A DNA stretch of 64,000 nucleotides from Janthinobacterium sp. TB1-E2. GTDB lineage: Bacteria; Pseudomonadota; Gammaproteobacteria; Burkholderiales; Burkholderiaceae_D. Under the pieces are notes generated by a model. It ran no database searches. It had not been told where the DNA came from and worked only from the letters and a program-made list of their open reading frames with translations. This document shows, piece by piece, positions 46,522 through 54,323 of the stretch (its first letter is position 1; the number at the start of each line of letters is the position of its first letter). The stretch is from positions 1,674,001-1,738,000 of the forward strand of contig NZ_CP142523.1 in assembly GCF_036885605.1 (NCBI RefSeq), given 5' to 3'. A program made the translations under genes and the position numbers.

Positions 46522-47361
46522 TCAGGCCAATATCGACCCCGTGACGACGCTCAGGCAGGCGCCGCCTATCCAGGCTTGACCATCGCGGAAGCTGACGGAC
46601 ACGCGGCCGTCGCGCTGCAGGCAGGTGCCCTGGCGGACGCAGTAGTCGCCACCGGCCAGCAGGTGCGCGATGCAGGCGTTGGCACTGCCCGTGACGGGGT
46701 CTTCCACCAGCGCGCCATGTTCGCTGAGCAGCGCGCGCACTTCGTAATCGGCCGGCCCGCCCGCAGCGTGCGGGCCGTACAGCGCCAGGCCGTCCGCTCC
46801 GGCTGCGGCCAGCAAGGCCGTCAGCGATGCGATATCGGCGCGCACGGCCAGGCAGGCGGCGGCGCTTGCCAGCGGTACGCACAGCCAGCGGATGCCCATG
46901 TCGACGACGGTGCCGGCAGCGGCCGGCGTGCCGCCCAGCGCGGTTTGCAGCAGCGGCAGCAGAGTGGGTTTGAGCGCGCGCGCCGTGCACGGCGGCGCCT
47001 GGAACGCCAGCACGCCGCCCGCCTGCCGCTCGATCTGCACGAGGCCGACGCCGCATTCCTGCACGATGCGCGCGCCTTTCGGCTGCATGCCCGAGTCGAG
47101 CAGGGCGTGCGCCGTGCCCAGGGTCGGGTGGCCGGCGAACGGGAATTCCATCTCGGGCGAAAAAATCCGCACGCGGTAGTCGGCTGCCGGATCGTGCGGC
47201 GCCAGCACGAAGGTGGTTTCGGACAGGCCCGTCCAGCGCGCGATCGCCTGCATCTGCGCGGTATCGAGGCCATCGGCGTCGAGCACCACGGCCAGTGGAT
47301 TGCCCATGAACGGCACCTTGCTGAACACATCGACTTGCCTGAAGGGGCGCGGCTGCGGCAT
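46522..47361 (-). CDS. PhzF-family isomerase/epimerase
   Basis: A 279-residue protein of the phenazine biosynthesis PhzF/diaminopimelate-epimerase-like fold. It starts FRQVDVFSKVPFMGNPLAVVLDADGL, has the general acid/base Glu48 in GLSETTFVL, and RIFSPEMEFPFAGHPTLGTAHAL, then HGALVEDPVTGSANACIAHLL. No other phenazine gene is nearby, so the substrate is unknown; most such genes are orphan. AAGGAATTCGCC precedes ATG 47361. It lies 17 bases after the MATE gene and is probably co-transcribed with it. Confidence 0.88.
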   Translation of the reverse strand: MPQPRPFRQVDVFSKVPFMGNPLAVVLDADGLDTAQMQAIARWTGLSETTFVLAPHDPAADYRVRIFSPEMEFPFAGHPTLGTAHALLDSGMQPKGARIVQECGVGLVQIERQAGGVLAFQAPPCTARALKPTLLPLLQTALGGTPAAAGTVVDMGIRWLCVPLASAAACLAVRADIASLTALLAAAGADGLALYGPHAAGGPADYEVRALLSEHGALVEDPVTGSANACIAHLLAGGDYCVRQGTCLQRDGRVSVSFRDGQAWIGGACLSVVTGSILA

Positions 47362-47378
47362 GGCGAATTCCTTGAAAG

Positions 47379-48773
47379 TTATGGCACCGCGCGCAGGCGC
47401 TGCAGCGACAGCCGGTTCAGATACCAGGTCAGCAGCACGGCGGCCACCGTCAAGCCCGTGACGAGGCCGATCCAGAAACCGGCGGCGGCCATCGGTTCGG
47501 CCGGCGACCAGATGAAGCCAGCCGGCGCGAGGCCCAGTACATAGCCGATCGGCAGCGAGAAGCCCCAGAAGGCCAGCAGCTGGATCAGCATCGGCTGGCG
47601 CGTCACCTTGTAGCCGCGGATGGCGCAGGACGTGGCCACCTGCGTCGCGTCGGATAGCTGGAACAGGGCGGCGAACAGCAGCAGCTGCGCGCACAGCGCC
47701 TGCACTTGCGGGTCGGACGTGTAGGCTTGCGCGATCTGGTGGCGGAAGAGGGTGATGACGGCGGCCGAGACGATGGCGGCCGTCAGCGACATGGCCACGC
47801 CCACCCACGAAATGAAACGGGCCTTGCGCAAATTGGCTTCGCCCACGGCATGGCCCACGCGCGTGACGAGCGCGATGCCGAACGTGAGCGGCACCATGAA
47901 GACGACGGACGAGAAATTCAGGGCAATCTGGTGCGCCGACACCTGGATCACGCCGAAGCGCGCCACCAGCAGGCTGATGACGCCAAAGGCGCTCACTTCG
48001 GCAAAGTAGGTGACGCCGATGGGCAGGCCCAGGCGCAGCATGGGGCCGATGGACGACAGCTGCGGCCATTCCCAGTGCGTGAATGGATACGTGGCGCGGT
48101 AGGCGGGCGCGATCCTAATCCAGGCCAGCATGGCCAGCAACATCATCCACACGCAGCAGGTGGTGGCCACGGCGCAGCCCACGCCGCCGAGCTTCGGCAT
48201 GCCCCAGTGGCCGTAGATCAGCAGGTAGTTGACGAAAATGTTCAGCGCCAGCGCGGCCAGCGCGATCACCATCACGGGCTTGGTCTGGTTGATGCTGGTG
48301 CTGTAGCCGTACAGCGCGCGGTAGGCGGCGAACGGCGGCAGCGCGCAGCTGATGATGTGCACGAACAGCTTGGCCTTGGCTGCCACGGCCGGTTCCAGCA
48401 TCAGATGGTCGAACACGAGCGCCGCCATGTTCGTCAGCAGACAGGCGACCAGGCCCACGAGCAGCGCCTTCCACAGCGACTGGCGCACGATGTGCGGCAC
48501 CCGGTCGTGGCGCGCGGCGCCGATTTCATGCGCCACCAGGGTATTGATCGCCATCATGATGCCGCTCACGGTGACGAGCACGATGGACCAGATGGCCGCA
48601 CCCAGCGACACGGCCGCCAGTTCCTCGGGGTTCGTGTGGCCCGTCATCGCCACGTCGGCCGCGCCCATGCCGACGGTGGCCAGCTGGCCGATCAGGATGG
48701 GCCAGGCCAGCTTCCACAGCGACGAGACTTCAGTGCGGATGGCGGGCAGGGTGAACGAGGTAGTGTGTGGCAT
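47379..48773 (-). CDS. MATE-family multidrug efflux transporter
   Basis: A 464-residue inner-membrane transporter with about twelve helices. Start ...SLWKLAWPILIGQLATVGMGAADVAMTG and the repeat half with LGLPIGVTYFAEVSAFGVISLLV are the NorM/MATE pattern; ALVTRVGHAVGEAN is the family motif in the second half. It probably exports cationic drugs using Na+ or H+. Together with the downstream PhzF-like gene it forms a small operon. Confidence 0.9.
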   Translation of the reverse strand: MPHTTSFTLPAIRTEVSSLWKLAWPILIGQLATVGMGAADVAMTGHTNPEELAAVSLGAAIWSIVLVTVSGIMMAINTLVAHEIGAARHDRVPHIVRQSLWKALLVGLVACLLTNMAALVFDHLMLEPAVAAKAKLFVHIISCALPPFAAYRALYGYSTSINQTKPVMVIALAALALNIFVNYLLIYGHWGMPKLGGVGCAVATTCCVWMMLLAMLAWIRIAPAYRATYPFTHWEWPQLSSIGPMLRLGLPIGVTYFAEVSAFGVISLLVARFGVIQVSAHQIALNFSSVVFMVPLTFGIALVTRVGHAVGEANLRKARFISWVGVAMSLTAAIVSAAVITLFRHQIAQAYTSDPQVQALCAQLLLFAALFQLSDATQVATSCAIRGYKVTRQPMLIQLLAFWGFSLPIGYVLGLAPAGFIWSPAEPMAAAGFWIGLVTGLTVAAVLLTWYLNRLSLQRLRAVP

Positions 48774-48863
48774 GGGCGGAAAGCTTGACTAAACACAAGA
48801 TTCTACCGGCATTCGCCGTGCTTGTCCGCCGTGGCGCCCAGGGCGTTTGGGCACGGTAATCAT

Positions 48864-48870
48864 TTGTTAC
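48864..48870 (+). promoter_or_regulatory. TTGTTAC box upstream of crystallin gene 1
   Basis: TTGTTAC 99 bases before the start codon. The same heptamer occurs upstream of all four crystallin genes (see 49721, 50711 and 51869). A TAGACT hexamer follows about 23 bases later. Confidence 0.4.
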
Positions 48871-48905
48871 AGCTAAGTGGGCCAGTCGCGGATAGACTGC
48901 GCGCT

Positions 48906-48929
48906 CTATTTGGCAAAATGACCAAATAG
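48906..48929. promoter_or_regulatory. Perfect inverted repeat upstream of crystallin gene 1
   Basis: CTATTTGG (48906-48913) and CCAAATAG (48922-48929) with eight bases between, about 35 bases before the start codon. The layout of an operator dyad; also able to form a small hairpin. Function unverified. Confidence 0.45.
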
Positions 48930-48962
48930 TCAACCGCAGTACCCTGACTATGGAGCAAGACC

Positions 48963-49628
48963 ATGCTGAGACACACCCTGAACTGCGCCCTGTTGCTGGG
49001 CGCCGCCATGACGGCCGAACTGGCCGGCGCCGGCGAACTGACCCTGTATTCGCGCGACGACTATCACGGCCGCTCGCAGACCGTGCGCGATGCCGTCGCC
49101 GACCTGGAAGACGTCCGTTTCAACGACACGACGCAAAGCATCCGCGTGCGCTCGGGCCGCTGGGAAGCGTGCGAGGAAGCCGATTTCCGCGGCGCCTGTT
49201 TCCTGCTCGAGGCGGGCGAGTATCCGTCGCTCGACGACCGCGCCAACAAGATCACATCGCTGCGCGAAGTGCGCGGCGGCTGGGATGGGCATCCGGGCCG
49301 CGGTCGTGACCGTGGGCGAGACCGGGACGGCCGCTGGGAACGCGAGCGCGAGCACGGCCATTTGCCAGGGCGCTCGCTGGGCGGCGAACTGACCTTCTAT
49401 ACGCGCGACGATTTCGCCGGCCGCAGCTTGAGCGTGCGCAACGCTTCAGCCGACTTGCGCGAGCGCGACTTCAACGACACGGTGCAAAGCGTGCGCGTGC
49501 GCTCCGGCTACTGGGAAGTGTGCGAGGACGTGGGCTTCCGTGGCCGCTGCCGTACCTTGGAACCGGGCGAGTACGCGAGCCTGGAACGCATGAGCAACCG
49601 CATCTCGTCGGTGCGCGAAGTGCGCTGA
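48963..49628 (+). CDS. Secreted beta/gamma-crystallin protein, gene 1 (two domains)
   Basis: 221 residues: signal peptide about 1-23 (GAAMTAELAGAG), crystallin domain 1 (24-104), a highly charged Arg/Asp/Gly linker (about 105-140) and domain 2 (141-221). Each domain has two Greek-key halves; the ends carry calcium-type motifs NDTTQS, ANKITS, NDTVQS and SNRISS, some of them degenerate. Each second half carries the pattern WEACEEADFRGACF or WEVCEDVGFRGRCR with a pair of Cys. Microbial members of this family bind Ca2+ and are often spore-coat, biofilm or stress proteins. First of four tandem paralogues. Confidence 0.85.
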   Translation: MLRHTLNCALLLGAAMTAELAGAGELTLYSRDDYHGRSQTVRDAVADLEDVRFNDTTQSIRVRSGRWEACEEADFRGACFLLEAGEYPSLDDRANKITSLREVRGGWDGHPGRGRDRGRDRDGRWEREREHGHLPGRSLGGELTFYTRDDFAGRSLSVRNASADLRERDFNDTVQSVRVRSGYWEVCEDVGFRGRCRTLEPGEYASLERMSNRISSVREVR

Positions 49629-49653
49629 TGCGGCGCAGCTAGTCCCTCAAATT

Positions 49654-49690
49654 GCAATAACCGGTTCGTGCAGGGCCGGTTATTGCTTTT
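49654..49690 (+). terminator. Terminator after crystallin gene 1
   Basis: Eleven-base perfect arms GCAATAACCGG/CCGGTTATTGC followed by TTTT. It shows that crystallin genes 1 and 2 are separate transcripts. Confidence 0.85.
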
Positions 49691-49720
49691 GGTAACAATT
49701 TATTGTGCTTTTCCCATACT

Positions 49721-49727
49721 TTGTTAC
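49721..49727 (+). promoter_or_regulatory. TTGTTAC box upstream of crystallin gene 2
   Basis: TTGTTAC 87 bases before the start codon; a TACACT hexamer follows 22 bases later, much as at genes 1 and 4. An inverted copy (GTAACAA) lies at 49692-49698. Confidence 0.4.
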
Positions 49728-49807
49728 ACCGTTTTTTCTACGGATGGCTACACTGACATCAGTTGTCATGTCGATCACTTGCCTTTGCCGCCACCGGAGA
49801 CCTTCTC

Positions 49808-50677
49808 ATGAATCGCCCGTTCGCCTTTGCTCTGCTGTGTGCCAGTTCGCTGTTTGTCCATCTCGCGGCGCAGGCCGGCGAGATCCGCCTGTACACCGAT
49901 GACAATTTCAAGGGAAGGGTCGTGGTCTTGCGCGATACGACGGACGACCTGTCGCGCGTCAATTTCAATGACACCGTCTCGAGCATCCAGGTTGAATCGG
50001 GCAGCTGGGAAGTGTGCACGCATGGCGATTTCAAGGGAGATTGCAAGACCCTGGAAAGGGGCGACTACCGCTCGATGCCGGGCATGAACGATAAAATTTC
50101 ATCCGTGCGCGAAATCGGCGGCGGGCAGGGCAGCGGTAGCGGTGGACGCCGCGCGGCGCTGGAGCTGTACGCCGGCGGCGGCCAGCGCGGCGCGTCGGCC
50201 GGCGTGAATGCGGACCGCGACGACCTGGTCGACATCGGCTTCAACGACCGCGCCAGCAGCGCGCGCGTCGAGTACGGCTACTGGCAGCTGTGCAGCGATT
50301 CCAACTACCATGGCAGCTGCCGCGTATTCGGGCCTGGCAGCCACGATGACCTGGGCAGCCTGAATGGGCGCGTGTCATCGGCGCGCCTGGTCGATCCGCG
50401 CGAGGAGAACCGTCCGCAAAATGACGAGGGCCTGGTGGTGCTGTATGGCCGCGCGTTCCTCAAGGGGCGGGGGCTGCAGGTGAACCGCGACGTCAGTGAC
50501 CTGGTGCTCCTGAACTTCAACGACCAGGCCGAATCCATCGCCATCAACGAAGGCACCTGGGAAGTCTGCACGAACTCGCAGTTCAACGGCACCTGCGAGC
50601 GCATGGGGCCGGGCAAGTATGAAGTGCTGGACACGGCGCTCGACAAGCGCATTTCCTCGCTGCGCCGCCTGTACTGA
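49808..50677 (+). CDS. Secreted beta/gamma-crystallin protein, gene 2 (three domains)
   Basis: 289 residues: signal peptide about 1-22 (SLFVHLAAQAG) and three crystallin domains (about 24-102, 113-195, 207-289). Calcium-type motifs are seen as NDTVSS, NDKISS, NDRASS, NGRVSS, NDQAES and DKRISS. Second halves show WEVCTHGDFKGDCKTL, WQLCSDSNYHGSCRVF and WEVCTNSQFNGTCERM, each with a Cys pair. ATG 49808 has GGAG at good spacing. The middle domain differs from the outer ones (begins ALELYAGGGQRG) and is closer to the middle domain of gene 3. Confidence 0.85.
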   Translation: MNRPFAFALLCASSLFVHLAAQAGEIRLYTDDNFKGRVVVLRDTTDDLSRVNFNDTVSSIQVESGSWEVCTHGDFKGDCKTLERGDYRSMPGMNDKISSVREIGGGQGSGSGGRRAALELYAGGGQRGASAGVNADRDDLVDIGFNDRASSARVEYGYWQLCSDSNYHGSCRVFGPGSHDDLGSLNGRVSSARLVDPREENRPQNDEGLVVLYGRAFLKGRGLQVNRDVSDLVLLNFNDQAESIAINEGTWEVCTNSQFNGTCERMGPGKYEVLDTALDKRISSLRRLY

Positions 50678-50710
50678 ACGCGCGACCGGACCTCCCCCGC
50701 GGGCTGGCAC

Positions 50711-50717
50711 TTGTTAC
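50711..50717 (+). promoter_or_regulatory. TTGTTAC box upstream of crystallin gene 3
   Basis: TTGTTAC 68 bases before the start codon, directly followed by AAT. The second hexamer seen at genes 1, 2 and 4 is not evident here. Confidence 0.4.
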
Positions 50718-50778
50718 AATGGCATCCTGGCGTTTTGCCAGGCAAATCATCACCAAAGAATGAAGAATGGAGTTAATC

Positions 50779-51774
50779 ATGACGGGCCCTTTCAAACACA
50801 CGCTGGCATGTGCGGCCACCTTGCTGCTCTCGCTGGGGGCCCATGCGGCCGCCCATGCGGGCGATATCACCTTGTTCGAAGACGTTGATCTGCGTGGCCG
50901 CGCGGTGAACCTGCGCGAGACGACGGACGATTTGTCGCGCATGGGTTTCAACGACAAGGCGTCGAGCATCCTGGTGCGCTCGGGTACCTGGGACGTGTGT
51001 ACCGATGCCGGTTTCCGCGGCAATTGCCGCACCCTGGGGCCGGGCGAATACCGCTCGATGCCGGGCATGAACGACGCCATCAGTTCGGTGCGCGAGTCGG
51101 GGCGCGGCGATGGCTACAATCCGGGACGTCCCGGACGCGATCCGGACCGTGGCCATGGCGGCGGCTATGGCCGTGGCGGCACCCTGGAAGTGTATTCGGG
51201 CGCAGGCCAGAATGGCGGCTCGGCGCGCCTGAACCGCGACACGGACGATTTCGTCAATATCGGTTTCAACGACCGCACCAGCAGCATCGTCGTCTATAAC
51301 GGCTACTGGCAGCTGTGCAGCGATTCGAACTACAACGGCGTATGCCGCATCTTCGGCCCTGGCCGCCACGACGAGCTGGGACGCGGCCTCGATGGGCGCG
51401 TCTCGTCGGCGCGCATGGTCGACGAGCGCGAAGCGCGCCGCCAGCAGCAGTACGATAACCAGTACCAGCGGCCGCAATACGATCAGCCGCAGTATCCGCA
51501 ATACCAGCAGCCGCAGTACCAGCAGCGCGGCGCCGTGCTACTGTTCCCCGAAGCGGGCATGCGCGGCGAACCGCTGGCGCTGGACCGCAATGCGGAAGAC
51601 CTGGTGCGCTACAACTTCAACGACCGCGCCTCGTCCATCGTCGTCAACGATGGCCAGTGGGAAGTGTGCAGCGACTCGAACTTCCATGGCCGCTGCGAAG
51701 TGATCGGGCCGGGCGAATACGGCCGCCTGAACGCCATGGAAAACCAGATTTCCTCGCTGCGCCGCGTACGCTGA
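50779..51774 (+). CDS. Secreted beta/gamma-crystallin protein, gene 3 (three domains, Gln/Tyr/Pro linker)
   Basis: 331 residues: signal peptide about 1-27, domain 1 (about 28-105, NDKASS and NDAISS), a Gly/Arg linker, domain 2 (about 130-210, NDRTSS and DGRVSS), a low-complexity Gln/Tyr/Pro linker (about 217-248, repeated QYDQPQYPQYQ units) and domain 3 (about 250-331, NDRASS and ENQISS). ATG 50779 has GGAG at seven bases; an ATG at 50767 is in frame. Most similar to genes 2 and 4, consistent with tandem duplication. The Q/Y/P linker is prone to polymerise or stick and suggests an extracellular matrix role (inference). Confidence 0.85.
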   Translation: MTGPFKHTLACAATLLLSLGAHAAAHAGDITLFEDVDLRGRAVNLRETTDDLSRMGFNDKASSILVRSGTWDVCTDAGFRGNCRTLGPGEYRSMPGMNDAISSVRESGRGDGYNPGRPGRDPDRGHGGGYGRGGTLEVYSGAGQNGGSARLNRDTDDFVNIGFNDRTSSIVVYNGYWQLCSDSNYNGVCRIFGPGRHDELGRGLDGRVSSARMVDEREARRQQQYDNQYQRPQYDQPQYPQYQQPQYQQRGAVLLFPEAGMRGEPLALDRNAEDLVRYNFNDRASSIVVNDGQWEVCSDSNFHGRCEVIGPGEYGRLNAMENQISSLRRVR

Positions 51775-51799
51775 TTCCTTCCTGCGCCGCGTTGACACG

Positions 51800-51833
51800 C
51801 CGCCTGCCGGGTTCATCCCGCCAGGCGGTTTTT
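51800..51833 (+). terminator. Terminator after crystallin gene 3
   Basis: Arms CCGCCTG/CAGGCGG with inner CGGG/CCCG, followed by TTTTT. Confidence 0.85.
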
Positions 51834-51868
51834 ACATTCGCTGCCGTGCGCTGACATTTGCTTGCCCT

Positions 51869-51875
51869 TTGTTAC
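51869..51875 (+). promoter_or_regulatory. TTGTTAC box upstream of crystallin gene 4
   Basis: TTGTTAC 65 bases before the start codon; TACACT follows 23 bases later, the same spacing as at gene 1. Confidence 0.4.
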
Positions 51876-51933
51876 ACTCGCCGCCTGCCGCCTGGTCTAC
51901 ACTGGCGAAAATGTCATCAGTATTGGAGTTGTC

Positions 51934-52614
51934 ATGGTTTTATCTTTCCGGCCCGCGCTGTTGTGCGCCGCCACCTTGCTCGCCCCCCTTGCCGCATCCG
52001 CGGGCGAAATCACCCTGTTCGAGGACGCCGGTTTCCGCGGCCGTCCCGTGACCCTGCGTTACGACACGGGCGACCTGTCGCGCATGGGCTTTAACGACAA
52101 GGCCTCGAGCATCATCGTGCGCTCGGGCACCTGGGAAGTGTGCAAGGACGCCAATTACCGGGGCAACTGCCGTACTTTCGGACCTGGCCGCTACGGCAGC
52201 ATGCCTGGCATGAACGACGCCGTTTCCTCCGTGCGCGAAGTGGGCCGCCCGGACCATGGCGGCGGCGACCACCGACCGTATCCGCCGCGCCCCCCGCGTC
52301 CTGAGCCGGAGCGCCCCTATCCCGGTTATCCGGGCCACGGCGGCGGCCACCGTCCCGACGCGAATGGCGCCGTGCTGCTGTTCCCCGACGCCGGCATGCG
52401 CGGCCGCCCCGTGCGCCTGGACCGCGAAGTGCACGACTTGAGCCGCTATGGTTTCAATGACCGCGCCGAATCGGTCGTCGTCAATTACGGCCGCTGGGAA
52501 TTCTGCGTCGACGCCAACTTCCGCGGCCGCTGCGTGGTGATGGGACCAGGCAGCTACGGCCGCCTGCACGGTGGCCTCGACCGCCGCATTTCTTCGGTGC
52601 GCCGCGTGCGCTGA
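51934..52614 (+). CDS. Secreted beta/gamma-crystallin protein, gene 4 (two domains)
   Basis: 226 residues: signal peptide about 1-23 (LLAPLAASAG), domain 1 (24-103; NDKASS and NDAVSS), a Pro/His/Gly-rich linker (about 104-146) and domain 2 (147-226; NDRAES and DRRISS). Domain 1 is nearly the same as domain 1 of gene 3 (ITLFED, DLSRMGFNDKASS), so the last duplication is recent. TTGGAG precedes ATG 51934 by seven bases. No further copy follows; the next gene is cbpA. Confidence 0.85.
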   Translation: MVLSFRPALLCAATLLAPLAASAGEITLFEDAGFRGRPVTLRYDTGDLSRMGFNDKASSIIVRSGTWEVCKDANYRGNCRTFGPGRYGSMPGMNDAVSSVREVGRPDHGGGDHRPYPPRPPRPEPERPYPGYPGHGGGHRPDANGAVLLFPDAGMRGRPVRLDREVHDLSRYGFNDRAESVVVNYGRWEFCVDANFRGRCVVMGPGSYGRLHGGLDRRISSVRRVR

Positions 52615-52710
52615 TCCCGCCGCCGGGCGGCGCTGTATTGTGCGCACGCTGTCCTTTGACCAATTCGTGTACTCTTCCCATAGGCACTTCAACCATGGGG
52701 AGCAGGCACG

Positions 52711-53631
52711 GTGGAATACAAGGACTACTACAAGGAACTTGGCGTCGAGAAGACGGCGTCCGAGGCCGATATCAAGAAAGCGTACCGCAAGCTGGTGCGC
52801 AAATACCATCCCGATGTCAGCAAGGAGCCGGACGCCGACAAGCGCACCAAGGCCCTGAACGAGGCTTATGGCGTGCTGGGCGACGCGGAAAAGCGCGCCG
52901 CCTACGATGAACTGGGCCGCAACCAGGGCGCGCAAGGCCAGCCCTTCCGCCCACCGCCGGACTGGGGTGCCGGCTACGAATCGTCGGGCGCTGACGACAG
53001 CGATTTCTTTGCCGACCTGTTTGCCCACGTGGGCGGACGGCGCCGCGCCAACAGCACCTTCCAGATGCAGGGCGAGGACAGCCACGCCGCCATCACCATC
53101 GACCTGCAGGACAGCTACCAGGGCGCCAAGCGCCACATCGTCATGCGCGTGCCCGAAGCGGATGCGCAAGGCCACGTGGTGACGCGCGAGCGCACCCTGG
53201 AAGTGACGATACCGAAAGGCGTCACGGAAGGCCAGCAGCTGCGCATGAAGGGACAGGGCAATCCCGGCAGCGGCGGCGCGCCCGCCGGCGATTTATACCT
53301 GGAAATCCGCTTCCGACCCGATGCGCGCTACAAGGTGGAAGGGCGCGACGTCTTCGAGACGGTGCCCGTCACGCCATGGGAAGCGGCGCTGGGCGGCGAC
53401 ATCGACGTGCCCACGCCATCGGGCACGGTGACCGTCACCGTGCCGCCCAATTCGCAGACGGGGCGCAAGCTGCGCCTGAAGGGGCGCGGCATTCCCGCCA
53501 CCCAGCCGGGCGACCTGTATCTGCTGCTGGAAGTGGTGCTGCCGCCGGCGAACGACGACAAGGCGCGCGAACTGTATGCAACCATGGCGCGCGAGATGGC
53601 TTTCAATCCACGCCAGAAGCTGGGAGGCTAA
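52711..53631 (+). CDS. cbpA: Curved DNA-binding protein / DnaJ-type co-chaperone CbpA
   Basis: A 306-residue J-protein. The J domain (about 1-70) has KDYYKELGVEKTASEADIKKAYR and the HPD motif at 33-35. A short Gly/Phe-like spacer follows, then the two C-terminal substrate-binding domains (from about 128, with GAPAGDLYLEIRF and LKGRGIPATQPGDLYLLLEVV). There is no Cys-rich zinc finger, which separates CbpA from DnaJ. The start is GTG at 52711, as no in-frame ATG precedes the J domain. cbpM follows after three bases. Confidence 0.93.
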   Translation: MEYKDYYKELGVEKTASEADIKKAYRKLVRKYHPDVSKEPDADKRTKALNEAYGVLGDAEKRAAYDELGRNQGAQGQPFRPPPDWGAGYESSGADDSDFFADLFAHVGGRRRANSTFQMQGEDSHAAITIDLQDSYQGAKRHIVMRVPEADAQGHVVTRERTLEVTIPKGVTEGQQLRMKGQGNPGSGGAPAGDLYLEIRFRPDARYKVEGRDVFETVPVTPWEAALGGDIDVPTPSGTVTVTVPPNSQTGRKLRLKGRGIPATQPGDLYLLLEVVLPPANDDKARELYATMAREMAFNPRQKLGG

Positions 53632-53634
53632 ATC

Positions 53635-53946
53635 ATGACAAACAAGGTAATTGGCGAATTGCTGGAAGACCGTGCCCTGAGCCTGGAAGAACTGGCGCGT
53701 GCCTGCGCCGTGGAGCCGGACTGGGTGGTGCAGCACGTGCGGACGGGCGTGCTGCTGCAGGACGGTCCGCCGGCGGGACAACTGACGGCCTGGCGCTTCA
53801 CGAGCCTGGACCTGGTGCGTGCGCGCCGCCTGCATGAAATCGAATCCGTGTTCGACGCGAACGCCGAACTGGCAGCGCTGGTGGTCGACCTGTCGGAAGA
53901 AGTGGCGCGCCTGCGCCGGCGCCTGCACGTGCTGGGCGTCGAGTAG
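53635..53946 (+). CDS. cbpM: Chaperone modulator CbpM
   Basis: A 103-residue MerR-like protein that binds the J domain of CbpA and inhibits it. Features: LSLEELARACAVEPDWVVQHVRTGVL (helix-turn-helix-like), then the long C-terminal helix ELAALVVDLSEEVARLRRRLHVL. The gene starts three bases after the cbpA stop, the usual cbpAM operon. Confidence 0.9.
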   Translation: MTNKVIGELLEDRALSLEELARACAVEPDWVVQHVRTGVLLQDGPPAGQLTAWRFTSLDLVRARRLHEIESVFDANAELAALVVDLSEEVARLRRRLHVLGVE

Positions 53947-53949
53947 TCC

Positions 53950-54177
53950 TCAGGCAGGGGCGCCGTGCCGCTGCACGGTGATCCTGCCAATATAAAACTG
54001 CCCATCGACGACCACGCGGTGCGGTATGCCGGCCACGTCGAAGCCGGGACCGCCGTCTTCCATCCACTCCTGCGCCAGCGAATCGAACTGCTGCGGCGTC
54101 ATGCGCAGCATCTGCGCCGTGATGACGAAACGCGCGCCAGGTTTTTGTTTGTTGACGAAGTCGTCGATGCCGGCCAT
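53950..54177 (-). CDS. Small unknown protein, convergent with cbpM
   Basis: A 75-residue soluble protein starting MAGIDDFVNKQKPGARFVITAQ, with MTPQQFDSLAQEWMEDGG and a C-terminal VVDGQFYIGRITVQRHG. Not recognised. GAAGAG lies eight bases before ATG 54177. A REP-like element separates it from the LysR gene. Three bases separate its stop from that of cbpM. Confidence 0.6.
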   Translation of the reverse strand: MAGIDDFVNKQKPGARFVITAQMLRMTPQQFDSLAQEWMEDGGPGFDVAGIPHRVVVDGQFYIGRITVQRHGAPA

Positions 54178-54208
54178 GGTGAGTCTCTTCAAGGTTGTAT
54201 CTGAATTC

Positions 54209-54274
54209 GGGGTCAGACCCGTCGGGGCAACCAGTCCCAATGGGACGGGTTGCGATTCCGCAGGGACTGACCCC
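54209..54274. repeat. REP-like imperfect palindrome
   Basis: Outer arms GGGGTCAG/CTGACCCC (54209-54216 with 54267-54274), inner arms GCAACC/GGTTGC and GTCCC/GGGAC. Together they form a long, nested hairpin of about 66 bases just upstream of a short unknown gene. The outline resembles REP/BIME elements, which are dispersed and mobilised by RAYT transposases. A GGGGTCAGA fragment also occurs at the S4 gene stop near 36915. Only one full copy is in this window. Confidence 0.55.
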
Positions 54275-54323
54275 AGCACTTGTTTGGGGTTTGCTGAGGC
54301 ATGATACCTGTCCCCGCGCGCAT

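Noticed and set aside
46522-48773. Phenazine biosynthesis cluster
   Set aside because: Only a PhzF-fold protein is present; no phzA-E or phzG genes are nearby.
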